A stretch of DNA of 64,000 bases, taken from Calonectria ilicicola (Eukaryota > Ascomycota > Sordariomycetes > Hypocreales > Nectriaceae). Below the pieces are notes generated by a model. The model worked only from the letters and a program-made list of their open reading frames with translations, did no database searches and was not told the origin of the DNA. The stretch spans positions 5,518,001 to 5,582,000 of the forward strand of contig CP085831.1 in the NCBI GenBank assembly GCA_020809705.1, in the 5' to 3' direction. A program made the translations under genes and the position numbers. This document shows, in pieces, positions 36,798 to 49,880 of the stretch (within the stretch, counting starts at the first letter, position 1; every line of letters begins with the position of its first letter).

Positions 36798-38555
36798 ATG
36801 ACGTCTCAATATACATCATATTGGAATATCTCCGATCAGGATGTGTCTCGCCCCTCGTTTGAGAGCAATGTCACAGAGAGAACGCCACTTTTGCCAGAAA
36901 CTGCATTAACTGTCGCAATCGAGCCATATGTTGAAGCCCCAGCGACAACAATTGACAAAGAAATCAATGAGCTGAATAAAATCAAAACAACCTGGCAGCA
37001 GGAGACAAGAACAATTATTAGCTCCGCTGCACCGCTTATTGTCACATTTGTACTACAGTATCTCATAAATATCTCTGGCATTTTTGCAGTCGGTAGGATA
37101 GGAGCGTTGGAGTTGGGTGCTGCGAGCTGTAAGTGCAGACATTAATACTCTGGAGACCTCTGCTAACGAGTTTTCAGTGGCAGTAATGACGGGAAATGTG
37201 ACATGCAATCTCTTAATACAAGGACTCGCCACCGGCCTTGACACCCTCTGTGCACAAGCGTATGGGTCAGGGCAAAGGCATCTCGTCGGCTTACACCTTC
37301 AGCGGATGGTCTTTTTTATTTTTCCATGTCTTGTACCTTTGATGGTCGTTTGGTGGAATAGCAATCGAATACTAGCCCTGATTGTCCCAAACGCCGAGTC
37401 AGCCGAGTTAGCAGGACTATACCTAAAGGTCATGATATTAGGAAGCCCCGGATTTGTTCTTTTCGAATGCGGCAAGCGATTTGTACAAGCACAGGGACTT
37501 TTCCATGCTACAACTTATGTTTTGCTCATTGCTGCTCCAGCGAACGTTTTATTCATGTGGCTATTTGTTTGGCAACTTGGCTGGGGCTATATTGGTGCCC
37601 CCGCCGCTGTGGCCTTGACCCAAAACTTGATGGCCTTGCTACTTTTCCTGTATGTCTGGCTTGTTGACGGGTCTGATTGCTGGGGAGGATTCACCATGAA
37701 TGCCTTCAAGAATTGGGGTAGGTAATCAATCTCGCAGAAAAGGTGGCAAAATAACTGACTCGATTTCCCAGGCCCAATGATACGACTCTCTCTGCCAAGC
37801 ATGATCATGCTCGTTGCCGAGTTTTTTGCTAGTGAAATTCTAACCTTGGCTTCTAGTCGATTTGGCACACCGGAGCTAGCAGCTGAAAGTTGTTTGGTAA
37901 CAATCGCGTGCTCTCTATACTTTATTACGTTTCCAGTCTCTGTTGCTTCTTCAACACGTGTTGCAAATCTAATAGGTGCTGGAAGTGCTAAAGCAGCCAA
38001 AACATCCGCAAAGACTGTTAGTCCCTTACCACCGTTATCACTCTATTCATATCGGTACTAACGTTCTTTTTCTTTTTTGATAGGCTATAATAATTGCCCT
38101 CATTTTAGCAACGCCTGTTGTAATTGTCGTCTCTTTGACAATGAATAAAATCCCTTATCTGTTTACGCAGGATGAGGAAGTAGTGAGGCTTGTCGCAGAG
38201 GTGATGCCAATCCTGGCAGCTCAGCACGTATTTGATGCCATGGCTGCTCTATCTCAAGGTCTCTTAAGGGGGATTGGATGGCAAGAGTTCGGTGGATATG
38301 CCAGTATTATCGTCTACTATTTTGCTGGACTCCCAATCTCGTTTGGCACGGGTTTTGGCCTTGGCTGGCACCTTACGGGACTGTGGACTGGCATTGCATC
38401 CAGCCTGTTTCTGTAAGTCACAATGCAAATAGTCCACAATTCGACCGCTTTGCTAACAGACCCATAGCCTAAGCACTATTGAATTCTGGTGGCTCTATCG
38501 CTCTAATTGGGATCATGCAGTTGATGCTGCCATCCGAAGGAATGAAGCTGGTTGA
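36798..38555 (+). CDS. MATE-family multidrug/toxin efflux transporter, five exons
   Basis: Exons 36798-37128, 37178-37717, 37772-38016, 38084-38412 and 38468-38555 join in frame to 510 residues. The first 70 residues are a hydrophilic tail with ERTPLLP, a dileucine-like sorting signal common in fungal vacuolar or endosomal transporters. Twelve hydrophobic segments follow. Conserved MATE marks include ATGLDTLCAQAYGSGQ, VQAQGLFHATTYV, FPVSVASSTRVANLIGAG and LSQGLLRGIGWQEFGGY. The protein would export organic compounds against a cation gradient at the plasma or vacuolar membrane. Length is normal for fungal MATEs. An FAD monooxygenase lies 2.5 kb downstream on the same strand, but there is no backbone enzyme of a secondary-metabolite cluster nearby. 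Confidence 0.93.
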
Positions 38556-41034
38556 ACGGCAATACTACATGTGTTGTTTTGTTAGATTTTGGGATTACGA
38601 GGGCTGAAAACGCTAAAAACAAACGACGGGTTGTCTCAGATTTTCTTGTTTGGCGATCGCTTACAACGAAGCTTACTATTAATGATTACATGCTCAATTA
38701 CATTTAAATAGAAATATCTGTAGTCTGATGATTATGCTGTAAGAGAATATTGCTGAGAAGTGCCCCCAGCGCTGTAAGGTGCGGATAATTGTAAATCGAT
38801 GACTTATGACCACACTGCTAGGGAATCAAACCATATAAAACCCGTTCCCATGTTTTAGCGCTCCCGGTCATATCAGATGCGATCCCCCCCCGTGCGTGAT
38901 GTCGCTGATATCACAATGCACTCTCTCACGATTCCGGGAATCACTGTCCAGTTCCACGCCCTCAAAGACATGGGCTGGCACCCTAAGATAGTTGAGGACT
39001 CCCTTCTTGAAAGTGGCGGGGAAAAGGTCTCGCCGCAAAAACAACTCAACTATAAGTCATTAGAATGCCATGACGAAAGGAGGTATGCGCTTTAGTATAT
39101 TAGAAGTTTTATTGCGTTTAATTTTATTCATTTAGATAAATAGGGTTTATATTTAGGCACTGAATCATATGGCCAAACTTAGTTGTATCTGCCGCCGTTG
39201 TGGCTTTGGAGCTCCCTCTGGCTGAGCCCACGATTTACGAAAATTTAGGCACTTTTTCATCACTAGTATGACTGTCAAGAACGACCTAGTGTGTTGCATT
39301 CACACCTCCCTTTTGGCGCGTATATGTCAACATACATTAGTAAAATTTCTCCCAGGTTTGTTAGCAGTCAAAATCTTCATTCAGTAATGAAAAGCCCATT
39401 CTGGCTTGGTCACGACACGTCCATGCTCCGTTTGGAGCCAAGGTCTGAGACCAGCGAATAAGCTATTGACTACTCCACCGCGACTCAGATCCTGTGCAGC
39501 AGGACAGACATCACCCCTCCCCTTTGGAGTTCAGATCTGTCTTAGCCAAGACATATGCATGAATCGATCAGGCGGCCCACAGCCCACTGCCTTCGACTCA
39601 CTCAGAATAACACCGCTCGCCAAGGCCATATGTGCGTTTCTATCCTGGCTCTGGAAAGTTCCAATCGTTGCAGGCGTCGACAGCACGGAAGTGCGGCTGT
39701 TACCATCAGTACATCCTGTATCAATTGTGCTGATGTAGTGCCACTGCTCGAAAATGAAGATAGTGTCCCATAGCCTGCCAATGTGGGAAGTAACGATGGC
39801 GGTAGCGATGATTTCCTCGCCGTAAATGAGCGATCGACAGCTTGATGGTACCAAAGACGAACACGTGACGCTATGGAAGAGTACAGCAAGGCCATGGGTG
39901 GCGAGTGTCCACATGGGCAGTTGAGCAGCCGACTCACACGCCCAACAATATTTTATTTTGGGGGTTCAACGTCAGGAAATGATTCTTGAGTGGTTGGATC
40001 AACCGCCCGCCTTAGAATTCCCACAGCCATCTCAAGTAGACTGAAGCTTGGGAATCTGTGGTTGTGGGTGGGATGCAACTTTAGCTTGATGGTTGGAAGC
40101 ACCATGGATTGTTGATGAAAACAACATTGGTTCCTTCAAGGCTTTTTATTGTCGCACCTTTTCTGAAAAGGAGTATCGGGCCAAGATATCGTCAGCAACG
40201 GTAAGGATTCAGGTGTTGCTGACGCGCGCCTCTTCCGCTAAGATTCATGGGGACGTTCAGCCACCAAAAGCCATTATTGTTGGCAAAGCACTCCGCGTCT
40301 CGGGTCTTGAGTGGCTTGATTGATTGATTGATTGATGACATTTAACGCCGGGACGTTCCTATAAGAGGACAAAGGGCGCCTGCCTTGTAGCCATAGCGGC
40401 TACCGGGCAGGGACAAAGGGAATTACTTGGTTTCTATGTAGGGCGGTGTGGGGACATCATACATCCTCTTGCCGAGGGTTTCCTTAGGTGATACCTCATC
40501 TTCTAGTGCATATTTCTGTGTAGAATTCTGTTGTTTTAGCCTGGGTCTTGGGTGGCCCATTCCAAATTTCCCTAGTGTTCTCTGTAGGGTAGGTGCTGTA
40601 CCCACAAACTCTGTGAATCTGTAGTACTTACACCCTCATAACTCTATGCTACAAACTTTTGTGCTATATCATCTTGTCTTCCGCCGATGATGGGGAAGTA
40701 TGTAGGCCCGAAGCTCTCGCTTTACTTTCCCCTTTCCCATTCCCCCTTTTTTGCTGTTTTCTTTTTGGCCATGTGGAGCCCCGTAAGCATCCCTCTTAAC
40801 ATCCATTTTCTCTAGTCTGTGCTTATTTGGTACGGGCTTACGGGCTTACGGGGATACGGAAATATGCATGTGCGGCCCAGAGAAGCGGGTGACTGTAAAA
40901 ACCTCCACTCCCATGGTAAAATGCATTCCCGACAAACTGATAAATATGGCAAAGTACCAACCAAATTTTCTTATGAGATCATGAAAACGCAAAGTAGCCG
41001 CACCTGAACAAAATCCAACTTGAAATAACCAACA
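38556..41034. other. Intergenic region between the transporter and the FAD monooxygenase
   Basis: 2.5 kb with overlapping short frames on both strands (39406-39937) and no recognisable protein. Small tandem repeats occur: TGAT units at 40317-40336 and a CTTACGGG-like repeat at about 40837-40856. The right end is the monooxygenase promoter. Confidence 0.5.
40317..40336 (+). repeat. TGAT microsatellite
   Basis: Five tandem TGAT units in normal-composition sequence. Confidence 0.75.
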
Positions 41035-43184
41035 ATGACCGCTCCTGCTCCTGAGATCGAGACTACCGAAGTCATTATTGTGGGCTGTGGCCCAACTGGC
41101 GCTATGCTGTCTGCCCAGCTTGGCCAACTAGGTGTCAAAAACATATGCATCGAAAAAGAAGCTGACATAGTCACCGATCCCCGAGGCATCGCTATGGACG
41201 AGGATGGCCTGCGTGCGTTGCAGAGCATAGGGCTATACGATGAGATATATAGTGACATTGGCGAATGCACCGGCATATTCCAGTTTATAAGCGGTGTGCA
41301 CAGCGACCTCAGCCGCCGGCCATTCCTGTCCATGGATTTTACCACGTCCGAAGGTGGCACCGGCCATGTAGGCTTCATTTGCCATAAGCAACCGCACATG
41401 GAAAAATATTTGCGAAGATCCTTACTATCATCCCCGCATTGCCAGCTCCGACAAGAATGTACCCTGACGGCCATCTCTGAGGACGACCAATGGGTATATG
41501 CCACCTACATCTTGAAAGATGGCAGCGAAAGGGTTCTCAAAGGGCGGTTTTTGGTTGCCGCGGACGGTAGAACTGGCTTTACAAGGAAGAGGTACCTTGA
41601 AGACAAGGGAATTCTTCTTTTACAATCATCAAGGTTAGTAGAGACTACTTTGGCCGCATCATATCCACATGACGGATATTTCCTCATTCTGTCTTTATTC
41701 ACTTAGTCTATTCACAAAGAGCTGATATTCATGAAGCACATCTTATGAAGAAACTTGGGTTGCGGTCAATTGGCACATCTCGCTTCCCACACCAGAATCA
41801 CATCCTGATTTCCCAATGTGGAAAGCTGGCTACACCCCAGAAGAAGTATTTGATACATTTTTCCCAAGAAATTTTAGATTTCTTTGCAACCCGTATCGGC
41901 CTGCGGTTTGCGGCCGATTCGGAACTTCAAAAGAAAGGCTATGGCGTTTCGAGTTTGTCGTACGGCCAGATGAAGATGGCGACCAACTGGTAGAGCCAGA
42001 TAATCTGGACAATATTCTCCTGCCATACATTACACACCCCGGGTCATTATATGGGTCAGTACTCTTTTGTCTGAAAATTCCAAATACAACTTGAAACTGA
42101 CAGCTAGTTGAGGATTCCGGGAAGTGTTACATACCCTGTTGATTGCATAAAAACAATGCGAGCCAAACCCTTCTTGTTTGCGGCAAAGAGTTGTAACAAG
42201 TGGTCTCTCGGGCGAGTGATTCTATCTGGAGACTCGGCCCATGTATTTCCTCCTTGTACGTAATTACTCACGTAAAACTAACCGTGTATTTTTATTGACC
42301 ATTACTTCCTAGTTTGGGGGCAAGGACTAGCATCTGGTTTCAGGGATGCATGTTCCCTTGCCTGGAGACTCAAGCTTGCATGCCAAGAAGGGTATAAGCC
42401 ATATGAAGCCCTATTCGAGGCATGGTACAAAGAACGCAAGCAACAACTGGAAATGTCATTGGCATTGACCGTCGAAAATGGAAAACGTGTAACAGAAACC
42501 AATCCCATGAAGACTTTTCTTAGAGATACCTACTTCTGGGCAGTTCAGTTGATTCCAGGATGGAGACGTCAGCTCGACATGGGCCCTCGGGCGGCCGGTA
42601 TGTGTCGCTACAAATACGAACCTGGACTGCACTTTATCTCGCACCTTGATGGCGGGGTGCAATTACCCCAAGTTTATTGCGCTAAACTGGGCTTGGAGAA
42701 GTCTTCCGACACGGCACCCATCCGCTTTACGGATGACGAAATTTTCTGCCCAAAGAAACAGGGACTTTTACAGTTGGTTGCTTTCGCTCGTGATGCAACC
42801 GAGCTACCCAGCGTGTACAAAGAAATCTGGTGGGTTGAGAAGCAGACTTCCCCCAATCCTTATCTACACTTATCGGAGGTTACTGTCATAGTTATGGATC
42901 CAAAGGCCGATCTATCTGGCCTAATGGAACCAGTCTATGCTACAGTCCGTATAGCAACAGCCCAGGAGTTTTCTCTCTCGCCCCTCTGTCAGAACAGACC
43001 TGCTCCAAAGTATTATGACGAATACCGAATGCAAAATGAGCTCCCCAACCGCAGGTTCATCGTCGTTAGACCGGATCGATTTGTCTTTGCTGCCTGTACT
43101 ACAGGCAATGAGCTGCAATATTCACTAAAGCAAATAGGCAAAATTTTGAATGAGGATCAAACCTTCATATCAAGACCGGAGTAG
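41035..43184 (+). CDS. FAD-dependent aromatic monooxygenase (PHBH/phenol hydroxylase-like), four exons
   Basis: Exons 41035-41633, 41737-42058, 42108-42255 and 42313-43184 join in frame to 646 residues. Near the N-terminus VIIVGCGPTGAMLSAQLG is the GxGxxG FAD motif. FLVAADGRTGFTRK carries the DG motif of the class, and GRVILSGDSAHVFPPF the GD motif binding FAD ribityl. The C-terminal 150 residues match the thioredoxin-like extra domain of phenol-2-monooxygenase relatives. The enzyme would hydroxylate an aromatic substrate using NAD(P)H and O2 in the cytosol. Exon 2 is placed by protein continuity (YEETWVAVNWHISLPTPE). The third junction gives PPFWGQGLASGFRDA, where most relatives have FGGQG, so tryptophan replaces a usual glycine. 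The substrate is unknown. Confidence 0.9.
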
Positions 43185-43699
43185 GAGGGAGTTTTCAAAT
43201 TACAGGATTATTCTGAGAATATGAAATCAATTTCTTCTGTGTACCTTTTTGTACCTTAGCTCCATTTAGATTGAATATAAAATCGCGAGAAATCTTAACA
43301 AAGATTGAGTGAATCCCGATTGAAGGCTATTCAATAGGTTATATGTAACCTAGTTATCTTAGCTGAATTTGCCTAGTGTGATAGCAGGAAAGACACGCTA
43401 CTGTTAACTGCGTGTCTTAAGGACCTGTTTATCTAACGCCTCTTAGCTATTGCGTTAGCTAATTGTGGTGGCGACGTATTAACTCCGTTGTGTGCACCTA
43501 TTGCCATCACGCATTTGCTTAGCGAATCCCCACAAATTCCCCAAACACATAGTTTGCTGAGTCCCCATCCCTTTGGCTAAAGGTGTTTCCCCAGCGATCT
43601 GTGACGGCGTCAAATATGCGAAATGTAATTCGCCCCGATGAGCAACATGCTCGCGCAGTCTACAGCCGGGGATACCGGTCGTGGTCTTCACTTTGCGCA
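43185..43699. other. Intergenic spacer, 515 bp
   Basis: 3' flank of the monooxygenase and 5' flank of the decayed gene that follows. No supported feature seen. Confidence 0.5.
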
Positions 43700-45450
43700 A
43701 TGGCGTCAAAGGACGAGCGACTTGTAACTGATTGTCTCACGCATCTCCAAAAATGCATTTCCCAATCACCCATATTTCCCAGAGGGACTTCAAGTCTATG
43801 ACTCTTTCTCGAGTTTTGCCCTGGTAAAAGGGAAAACTACTTGGATCACCAGTAAGGCGATTGACCACCTACCGTCATTCCAGGATGAGACTTTCTTCGA
43901 TGCAGCTTGGGATCGACAAATTCAGATCGTTTTGACCTCGAATGAAAGGCGGTCTGCGACAATTCTGCCAAACATGTTTGGCCCACAAAACAATCATATC
44001 CCTATTCTCATGCTTGCATGGACGTACATTCTCTCCGCAAGATGGGCCGAGATCATCCCTGGCGCTTGTCTTTCCTTGCACGAGATGCAGCACAAAAATG
44101 CGGATGATGCGAGTCGGTTGGGATGTGACCAAAATACCAAAAATCACATACTTGTTAACGTTGGTTAAATTGAAGAAGACGCTTCTGTTTGGTGGCATTC
44201 TGTCCTCTCCGTAGGAAGCTACTGGGATGCGACCATTCGAAGTTCCAAAGGGAGTCTTCTTTATTGCCCTTGGTCTGTAAAACTGATGTCGGAAGCACCC
44301 TTCGCTCTATTATACAAGATTACGACCAATTGTGCTTTCTCCAAATATAAACCACCTTCTTCAGATGTTGCGTACGGTTATTTACGAGAGTATTGCAACC
44401 TCAATCAGATTGATGATCAGAATCATGCAGCCCTCTCGGGAGCACTATTGATTCCGGTTGCGAACTACGACGGTACACGAATCGAGTTGGCAACACCTAG
44501 CCTTCCTCCGCAAACCATGGGTAAAAAGAACCTAACAAAATCCACATTTGAAGTCAGCCATAATCAGCTCAACAGGCTTTTGACGCTCAGCTGCAACCCA
44601 AGGGGCATGAAGGGGCTGTTGGGCAGTATCTTCTTTGAACCCGACATAACAACTAATGTCTGTGGGATATGGTTACAGGGCTCATTTGCCTTTTTGGACG
44701 GTCTGAAAGATCCGCACGTGCTCCTAGGGACTTTTATGAAACGGAATCCGGAGATTGGCTTCTTTGGATCGGCGCATTCATAACTGGGACTCACCGCCGA
44801 TGTCTGCAAGAAGCTCGAGGGGCTTGGTGGAAGACTGAGTTGAGTTTAGCCGCCTGGACCAGTGTGTTTACCTCGTTTATCCAAGCACCAGCGCCAAAGT
44901 TGGTTTGAGGAGCAAGAGAGATTTCCCGAGCTGATGAATGCAAACTATTATTCCTGTCCCATGGAATAGATTACACGACTCCGCCTCTTCTCCCATTCCC
45001 CCCTTTGGCTCCACAGCCTTGGAAGATACTAGCCTCGAGGTTCGTGAACATGCGACGTGCGGGAGCGATCACTGGCTCAGATGCACAACCTTTTCTTGGT
45101 CTTGCAAAGACGGGAAGCAGATAAAGCAAGGCAAAGATCATTGTCCAATTTTTGATACTCGCTCTCTAAATTGGGCACCAGCGAACTATGATAACAGCAT
45201 TGTTGTAGATTTTGACGAGATGGACTCGGAAGATGAGAATTCTGAATCCGTCACCAGAAATGTCTTTACCTGGCTTCGTGGTCAAGATGGGTTTCCCGTT
45301 GCGGAGAGAGAAATTCGGCAGCATGAATGGATTGATAACTTAGAGGAGGATGACGATTCTCCACTCGAGGGTGATGTGTGTTCAACGGCGGGAGGGAACC
45401 TTCATGGATGGCTTCTAAAAACGTCAACTCAGAGATACAATTCGATCTGA
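43700..45450 (+). pseudogene. Decayed member of a common unnamed fungal protein family
   Basis: The segments read like a widespread Aspergillus-type hypothetical protein: SSFALVKGKTTWITSKAIDH, ERRSATILPNMFGPQ, AWTYILSARWAEIIPG, LDRLLTLSCN-like NRLLTLSCNPRGMKGLL, FEPDITTNVCGIWLQGSFAF, and a C-terminal part from LEVREHATCGSD. They lie in order but in different frames. Breaks are a shift near 43787, an in-frame TAA at 44166-44168, a shift near 44755, a TGA at 44906-44908, and a shift in a C6 run at 44998-45003. No conserved domain with known function is seen. ATG 43700 gives a plausible start (MASKDERLVTDCLTHL). No intron set that removes all breaks was found. Homopolymer errors in the assembly could explain one break but not the stops. 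Confidence 0.72.
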
Positions 45451-46544
45451 AAGAGATCGTCTAATTAGGGACGGACATAATCTATATATACAGAGTAACC
45501 TTGTCCTCAATTTGCAGTTTCATTTATTTATAAAATTTAATTTTTTTAATATTCAAGAAATTATTTAGTGTAAATGCTATGATACTAAATACTGTTAATG
45601 TTAAAAGTAGTGTTTATACTAAAAAAAGGTTGGTGTTTAACCTTTGAATAGTCCAGCCTTTTCGAGTATGTAGGTACTGTCCTAGAGTGAGAGAGGACTA
45701 ATAAACGTCTAAATGGAACTGGTCTGCAACGGTTGAGCCTCCATCAGACCATTTTAGGTGGATGAGATATGCTGATAAGTTAGATTAAAAGCCACCGCTT
45801 AAGCAAAGTAAGACGTTTACCCTCTCTATTTAACGGCACAACAAGGGGAGTTGTTTGATTTAGAGGCTCTTCGTGAGGTGTGCAAAGAACAAAGCCGAAG
45901 GAATTCTTTTGCTACTTGATGGAGTTCCCAAGCCAGCTAGCCACACGCAAAGCCCCGCGTAAGGACTGAAACTAGTTCCCAGCACTCCATTCGATCAATT
46001 TCATTCTCTCACCATCATGGCACCAAAAATAGCCCTGGGTGAGGAATCGGGGGTCTGGGGAGAGCACTCTTAGTCTGTTTAACCTGCTTTAAGTGCTCAG
46101 GAAGCTACGGTGTTCCTGTTCTCTCTTCCTTTCTATCACCCCCTCCGTCACTAAATCGGCGTCTTGCCTCTCCCAGACGTACATCCTCACACTAACCCTT
46201 ACCAGCATTCTCTCACAATATAAGCTCGATTTTATTCTCAGCTATCAGCCACCCGTTAGTTTACAGAAGATAACCGTTAGAAATATCACAATGTAATAAT
46301 GTACCACTCCCAGGCGTCTTCACAATCTGAGATTTCAGATATCAACTCAATGAGAATGTTGGAACAAGCAATTCGTCTATGAAAATGAATGAAAATGGCT
46401 CAAATTGGGAGATTCTCCAGTTTATCAAAGGACCTCTAAATGAAAGATGATGAATCAAGATGAAACATAGATCCTATCCCATAAAGTTTCTCAATGCCTC
46501 TCGATGATTTCAGGATCGGGAGAATTCGCAATTTTCCCAACTCA
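45451..46544. other. Intergenic region between convergent ends
   Basis: 1.1 kb, AT-rich at 45520-45650. The frame at 46093-46296 has no supported product. It lies between the 3' ends of the decayed gene and the alpha/beta hydrolase, which face each other. Confidence 0.5.
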
Positions 46545-48129
46545 TCAGTACTGCTCAATGCGCATTTTGCGTTGCATGGATTTAAAATCCATGTTTTTGA
46601 GTTCTGGTTCCGAAGATAGGGAGACGGCCGATAAACAGGCAGGGTCGGCCTGGAACGCGAGAAAGTTGAGAAAATTGGCAATCTAGCATGTTAGTCCTAA
46701 TGTACTGTTACGTCCCTGGGTTCGACCTACGGGCTGGGGAAACCAACGTCCACCGCCGCTCTGGTACCAAGATAAATGGCCACCAAGTGAGGTGGTGAGA
46801 AGAATAGTATTGGGATTTTGTCGGATCTCTTCCCATGGTAGAGCTTCTTTGGGGGCAACCTGGCTACGTCTTAGTACCATCCCCTGCCAGGTTCGTGATG
46901 AAGTACTCTCGCACTTACCGGGTCATCTGTAGCATGGATTGCCAAAAAGGGAATGCATATGTTTAAAACTGAATCAGACGATGATGCGTCGCGATAATAC
47001 GCCGACTCTGTGGGATAACCCCAGATTGGGCATCTACAAAGTCAGCCCGTGTCATCGGGTCCAAACTTGTTCATCAACCTACTCGACTAATCGATCAAAT
47101 TCGGAGACATATCTAACTTTCATAACGGCGTCAATATCAACCGTTGAATGCTCTTTGAGGACTGCTTCGTGGGTTTTGATCGTGCCCTTCAATGCTTCTA
47201 CTAAAGTATCAGCTATCCATACTTGTGCATTTAAGTTGTTCTTGGTCAAACAAACCGGTCACAATACGGATATACACTTCGTTTCCAATATATGTTCTCT
47301 GAAGAAGAGCGTTTGACAGTTCGAGGTTGAAAGGGTTTGAGCAGACGACAGCACCACTGAGAAGGCAATTGTCACCTTCTTCGCCACAGTACTACACGGA
47401 TCAGTTAGATTTATGTGTGGCATACTACAAACATTAAAACGCACGTTTGTTAGCATATTTCCACCCAAGGAGAATCCTAGTCCATAGAGAGCTCTGTTAG
47501 GAAACTTGAGTCTCAGCCATTTCACCAGCTAAAGGGGTCAGCTCGTATCTTGAAATGCTCACAAATGGAGGTCGAATTACCTGGCGAAGATCCCATGTTG
47601 CCCGGCCGTTATACATGAACTGGTTAGTTAAACTGCTTTTGGCACAGCCCCTTGCATTAATAACACAAGCCTCCCATCCGCCTTTGCCAACTAAAGGAGC
47701 AATTGCATGTCGTAGGTAGACTTCATGAGAACCACCTGCCAGACCATGAAGTACAATAACCATTGGTTTCTCATCTAAAGAACCCATGTCGGCAAGTTCC
47801 GTCTCGGAGAAGTAAGTGGTCCGACGGTATAGTGTGGCATCCTCACCGTCGTAGCTATCAACAACGAAATCTACGGCGAATGTGCCAATGAATGTTTCAT
47901 GATCAGAGTCAAAAACTTTGCGTTTATAGTAAACCTTGGGACCAGTGGGCTTTGTTGCTGACCACAGCGTTTGCACGTGGCCATTAAAGAGGAGTGGGTT
48001 GAGATTGCACGGCGGTGTGGCCCCTTCGACAATCTTGAGAAGATCTGTCTTGGCCCCATTTCTGTCTCTCACGAGGCGAGGCTGAGGCGCGTGCGCGTAA
48101 TCAATCTTTGCCTGTCCGAGCCAATCCAT
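46545..48129 (-). CDS. Alpha/beta hydrolase of the YheT / Eht1-Eeb1 (medium-chain ester synthase/esterase) type, seven exons
   Basis: Exons 48129-47581, 47528-47445, 47391-47268, 47221-47083, 47033-46919, 46859-46731 and 46682-46545 join in frame to 425 residues. The family is clear from NGHVQTLWSATKPTGP, VIVLHGLAGGSHEVYLRHA and NARGCAKSSLT. The catalytic triad is visible: serine in GFSLGGN, aspartate in HATDDP, histidine in SLGGHLSW. Yeast relatives Eht1 and Eeb1 make and hydrolyse medium-chain fatty-acid ethyl esters. ATG 48129 (MDWLGQAKIDYAHA) is chosen over the in-frame ATG 48213, which adds 28 residues not usual in the family. The least certain junction is exon 3 to 4. The last exon is easily missed because stopping at 46683 gives a foreign-looking tail. 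Confidence 0.88.
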
Positions 48130-48877
48130 TGTGATTGTACACAAGAGTGAGTCCTTGCACGAGAACAGGATGTGGGAAACGGCCGGTACTTGGAAAGGAG
48201 TTGACAGACACACTTAATTAATTCTACTTGATCCACACCAATCATTGTGCCGAGGTTTCTATATAAACCATTCCATCTTGGTACTAGTGGGTGGGCCAAA
48301 ACTGAAATTGGTTTAGACCCGATACGAGATTGCAAACATTGACCTATCTGAAATTACGATCAAAGGCGGACGAAAAATCTGATTGGGTTGAGCGCGGACA
48401 TTCAGTGCCTACGAAATCTAATGTCGTGATTGGAAAAGAAGTTATTTCCTATAGAATGTGCTATGATGCGATAGCTGACACTTCTTTTGCATCTTTTAAC
48501 CTAGACGATGATTTAGTTTGAAGGGTAAAGAAACGTAATGGAAATTGCGGATCCATTCATGTGGGTAATTCTCTTCCCTCATTACCCTATAGCCCATAAC
48601 CCTTCAAATACCTTTGACTTTCTCTTTCTCTGGGTCTTGTTTTTGTCCTTTTGCTCTTAAGCCGATGGTCAAATAACGATAAAGACTTGGATGGTTTTAA
48701 AAAAAGACTACGCTATTCTCAATACATCATAAAAATCTCCACTCCTCCATGGCTTCGCAACAGTGAACGGGGCAAACAGAGCACCATAGTGACATGCCGC
48801 GAAATATGGACTGAGATCATTTTTCAACCGCCAACGGTTTGCATCTCTGCAATATTTCATTATTCAACGCCACCACC
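48130..48877. other. Intergenic region upstream of the hydrolase
   Basis: Short frames only. It holds the hydrolase promoter and the 3' flank of the broken Tc-toxin-like gene. No other feature seen. Confidence 0.5.
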
Positions 48878-48978
48878 CTATGTCCCTCCCACATAGCGGA
48901 AAAACACAGCCAGGTCCTCAATCCTGTAGGTGGTGTTCTGGGCCTTTTCCACTTTGATGTGCAATTTGCTTGCGTCTT
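48878..48978 (-). pseudogene. Detached C-terminal tail of a Tc-toxin-A-like gene
   Basis: On the minus strand the last 33 or so codons of the gene end at the stop 48880-48878. The fragment continues, in frame across the shared 20-bp duplication, the 3' end of the Tc-A-like gene at 60743-63764, from which it is separated by the 11.77 kb element. It is too short to have any function by itself. Confidence 0.75.
48959..48978. repeat. Left copy of 20-bp target duplication
   Basis: GTGCAATTTGCTTGCGTCTT is identical to 60743-60762. The last five bases (GTCTT) also match the start of the element, so the true duplication may be 15 bp. Confidence 0.88.
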
Positions 48979-48993
48979 TCATATAGTTATTTT

Positions 48994-49013
48994 CTTCCTT
49001 TTAGGAAAGGAAG
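48994..49013 (+). other. Subterminal hairpin of the unclassified element
   Basis: CTTCCTTT-TAGG-AAAGGAAG forms an 8-bp stem with a 4-base loop 20 bases inside the left end. The same hairpin is kept in the smaller copy at about 59212-59231. Confidence 0.7.
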
Positions 49014-49702
49014 ACGCCGACAAGGGCACAGGACCTAAAGGCACGCCTTATGATAGACTTTTAGATCTGTTAGTATAATTGCCCTTATATTAATTCTAAA
49101 GTTTAAAGGTAATATAAAATAAAAAAATTTTAATAATTAGAAATTTTATATAATAAAAAAAAGAATTTTATTTAAGTAAATCTTTTTTAAATATATATTA
49201 AAAAAAGTCTTTATATATATATTTTTAAATATATATATATATTATTAAAATATTTTATAAATAATATATTATTTATATTAATAATAATTTTTTAAAAATT
49301 AAATTTATAATTTAATATATTTATTAAAAAGTTTAAATTAATAATATTAATTTAAATATAAATAAATAAAAATATTTATTAAAATTTAAAAAAAATTAAA
49401 AAAATTTAATAATAAAATAATATAAAAAATAAAATTAAAATTAATTTAATATTTTAAAAATATAATTTTTTTTAAAAATATATTTAAAAATAATAAATTT
49501 TTTATTTAAAAATAATAATAAATAATAAAATTAATATAAAAATATTTTAAAATATTTAAATATAAAAGATTTTTTTTAAATAATAAATAAAAATAATTTT
49601 TAAAGAAATTAAATAAAAAAAATTATAAATAGATTAATATATTAGGTAAAAAGATTATAAGAATATATAAAGATATAGGACCAAGAGGACCAATCAAGCA
49701 CA

Positions 49703-49880
49703 TATACTGAATATATACTAGCACAAGATACTATAAGGCAAGAATACCTATAATAGTATTATATAATAAGTATAAATAAATAATTTTATAATTTATTAAA
49801 TTAAAGTTTTAGTAATAAGAATAAAGATTTATTATAGTTCTATTTATATTTTATTTTAATTATAAATTTAATTTATTATA
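49703..49880. repeat. 178-bp LTR-like direct repeat, left copy
   Basis: Pairs with 50359-50536 (same length). The ends fit TG...CA after RIP (TATACTG...TTATA here). The copy is heavily AT-shifted. Confidence 0.65.

Noticed and set aside
39406..39937. Several opposed frames of 110-127 codons
   Set aside because: No domain, no splice context, and they overlap on both strands; likely chance.
36798..43184. Secondary-metabolite cluster (MATE plus FAD monooxygenase)
   Set aside because: No polyketide synthase, peptide synthetase, terpene cyclase or prenyltransferase is in reach, and the genes are 2.5 kb apart.
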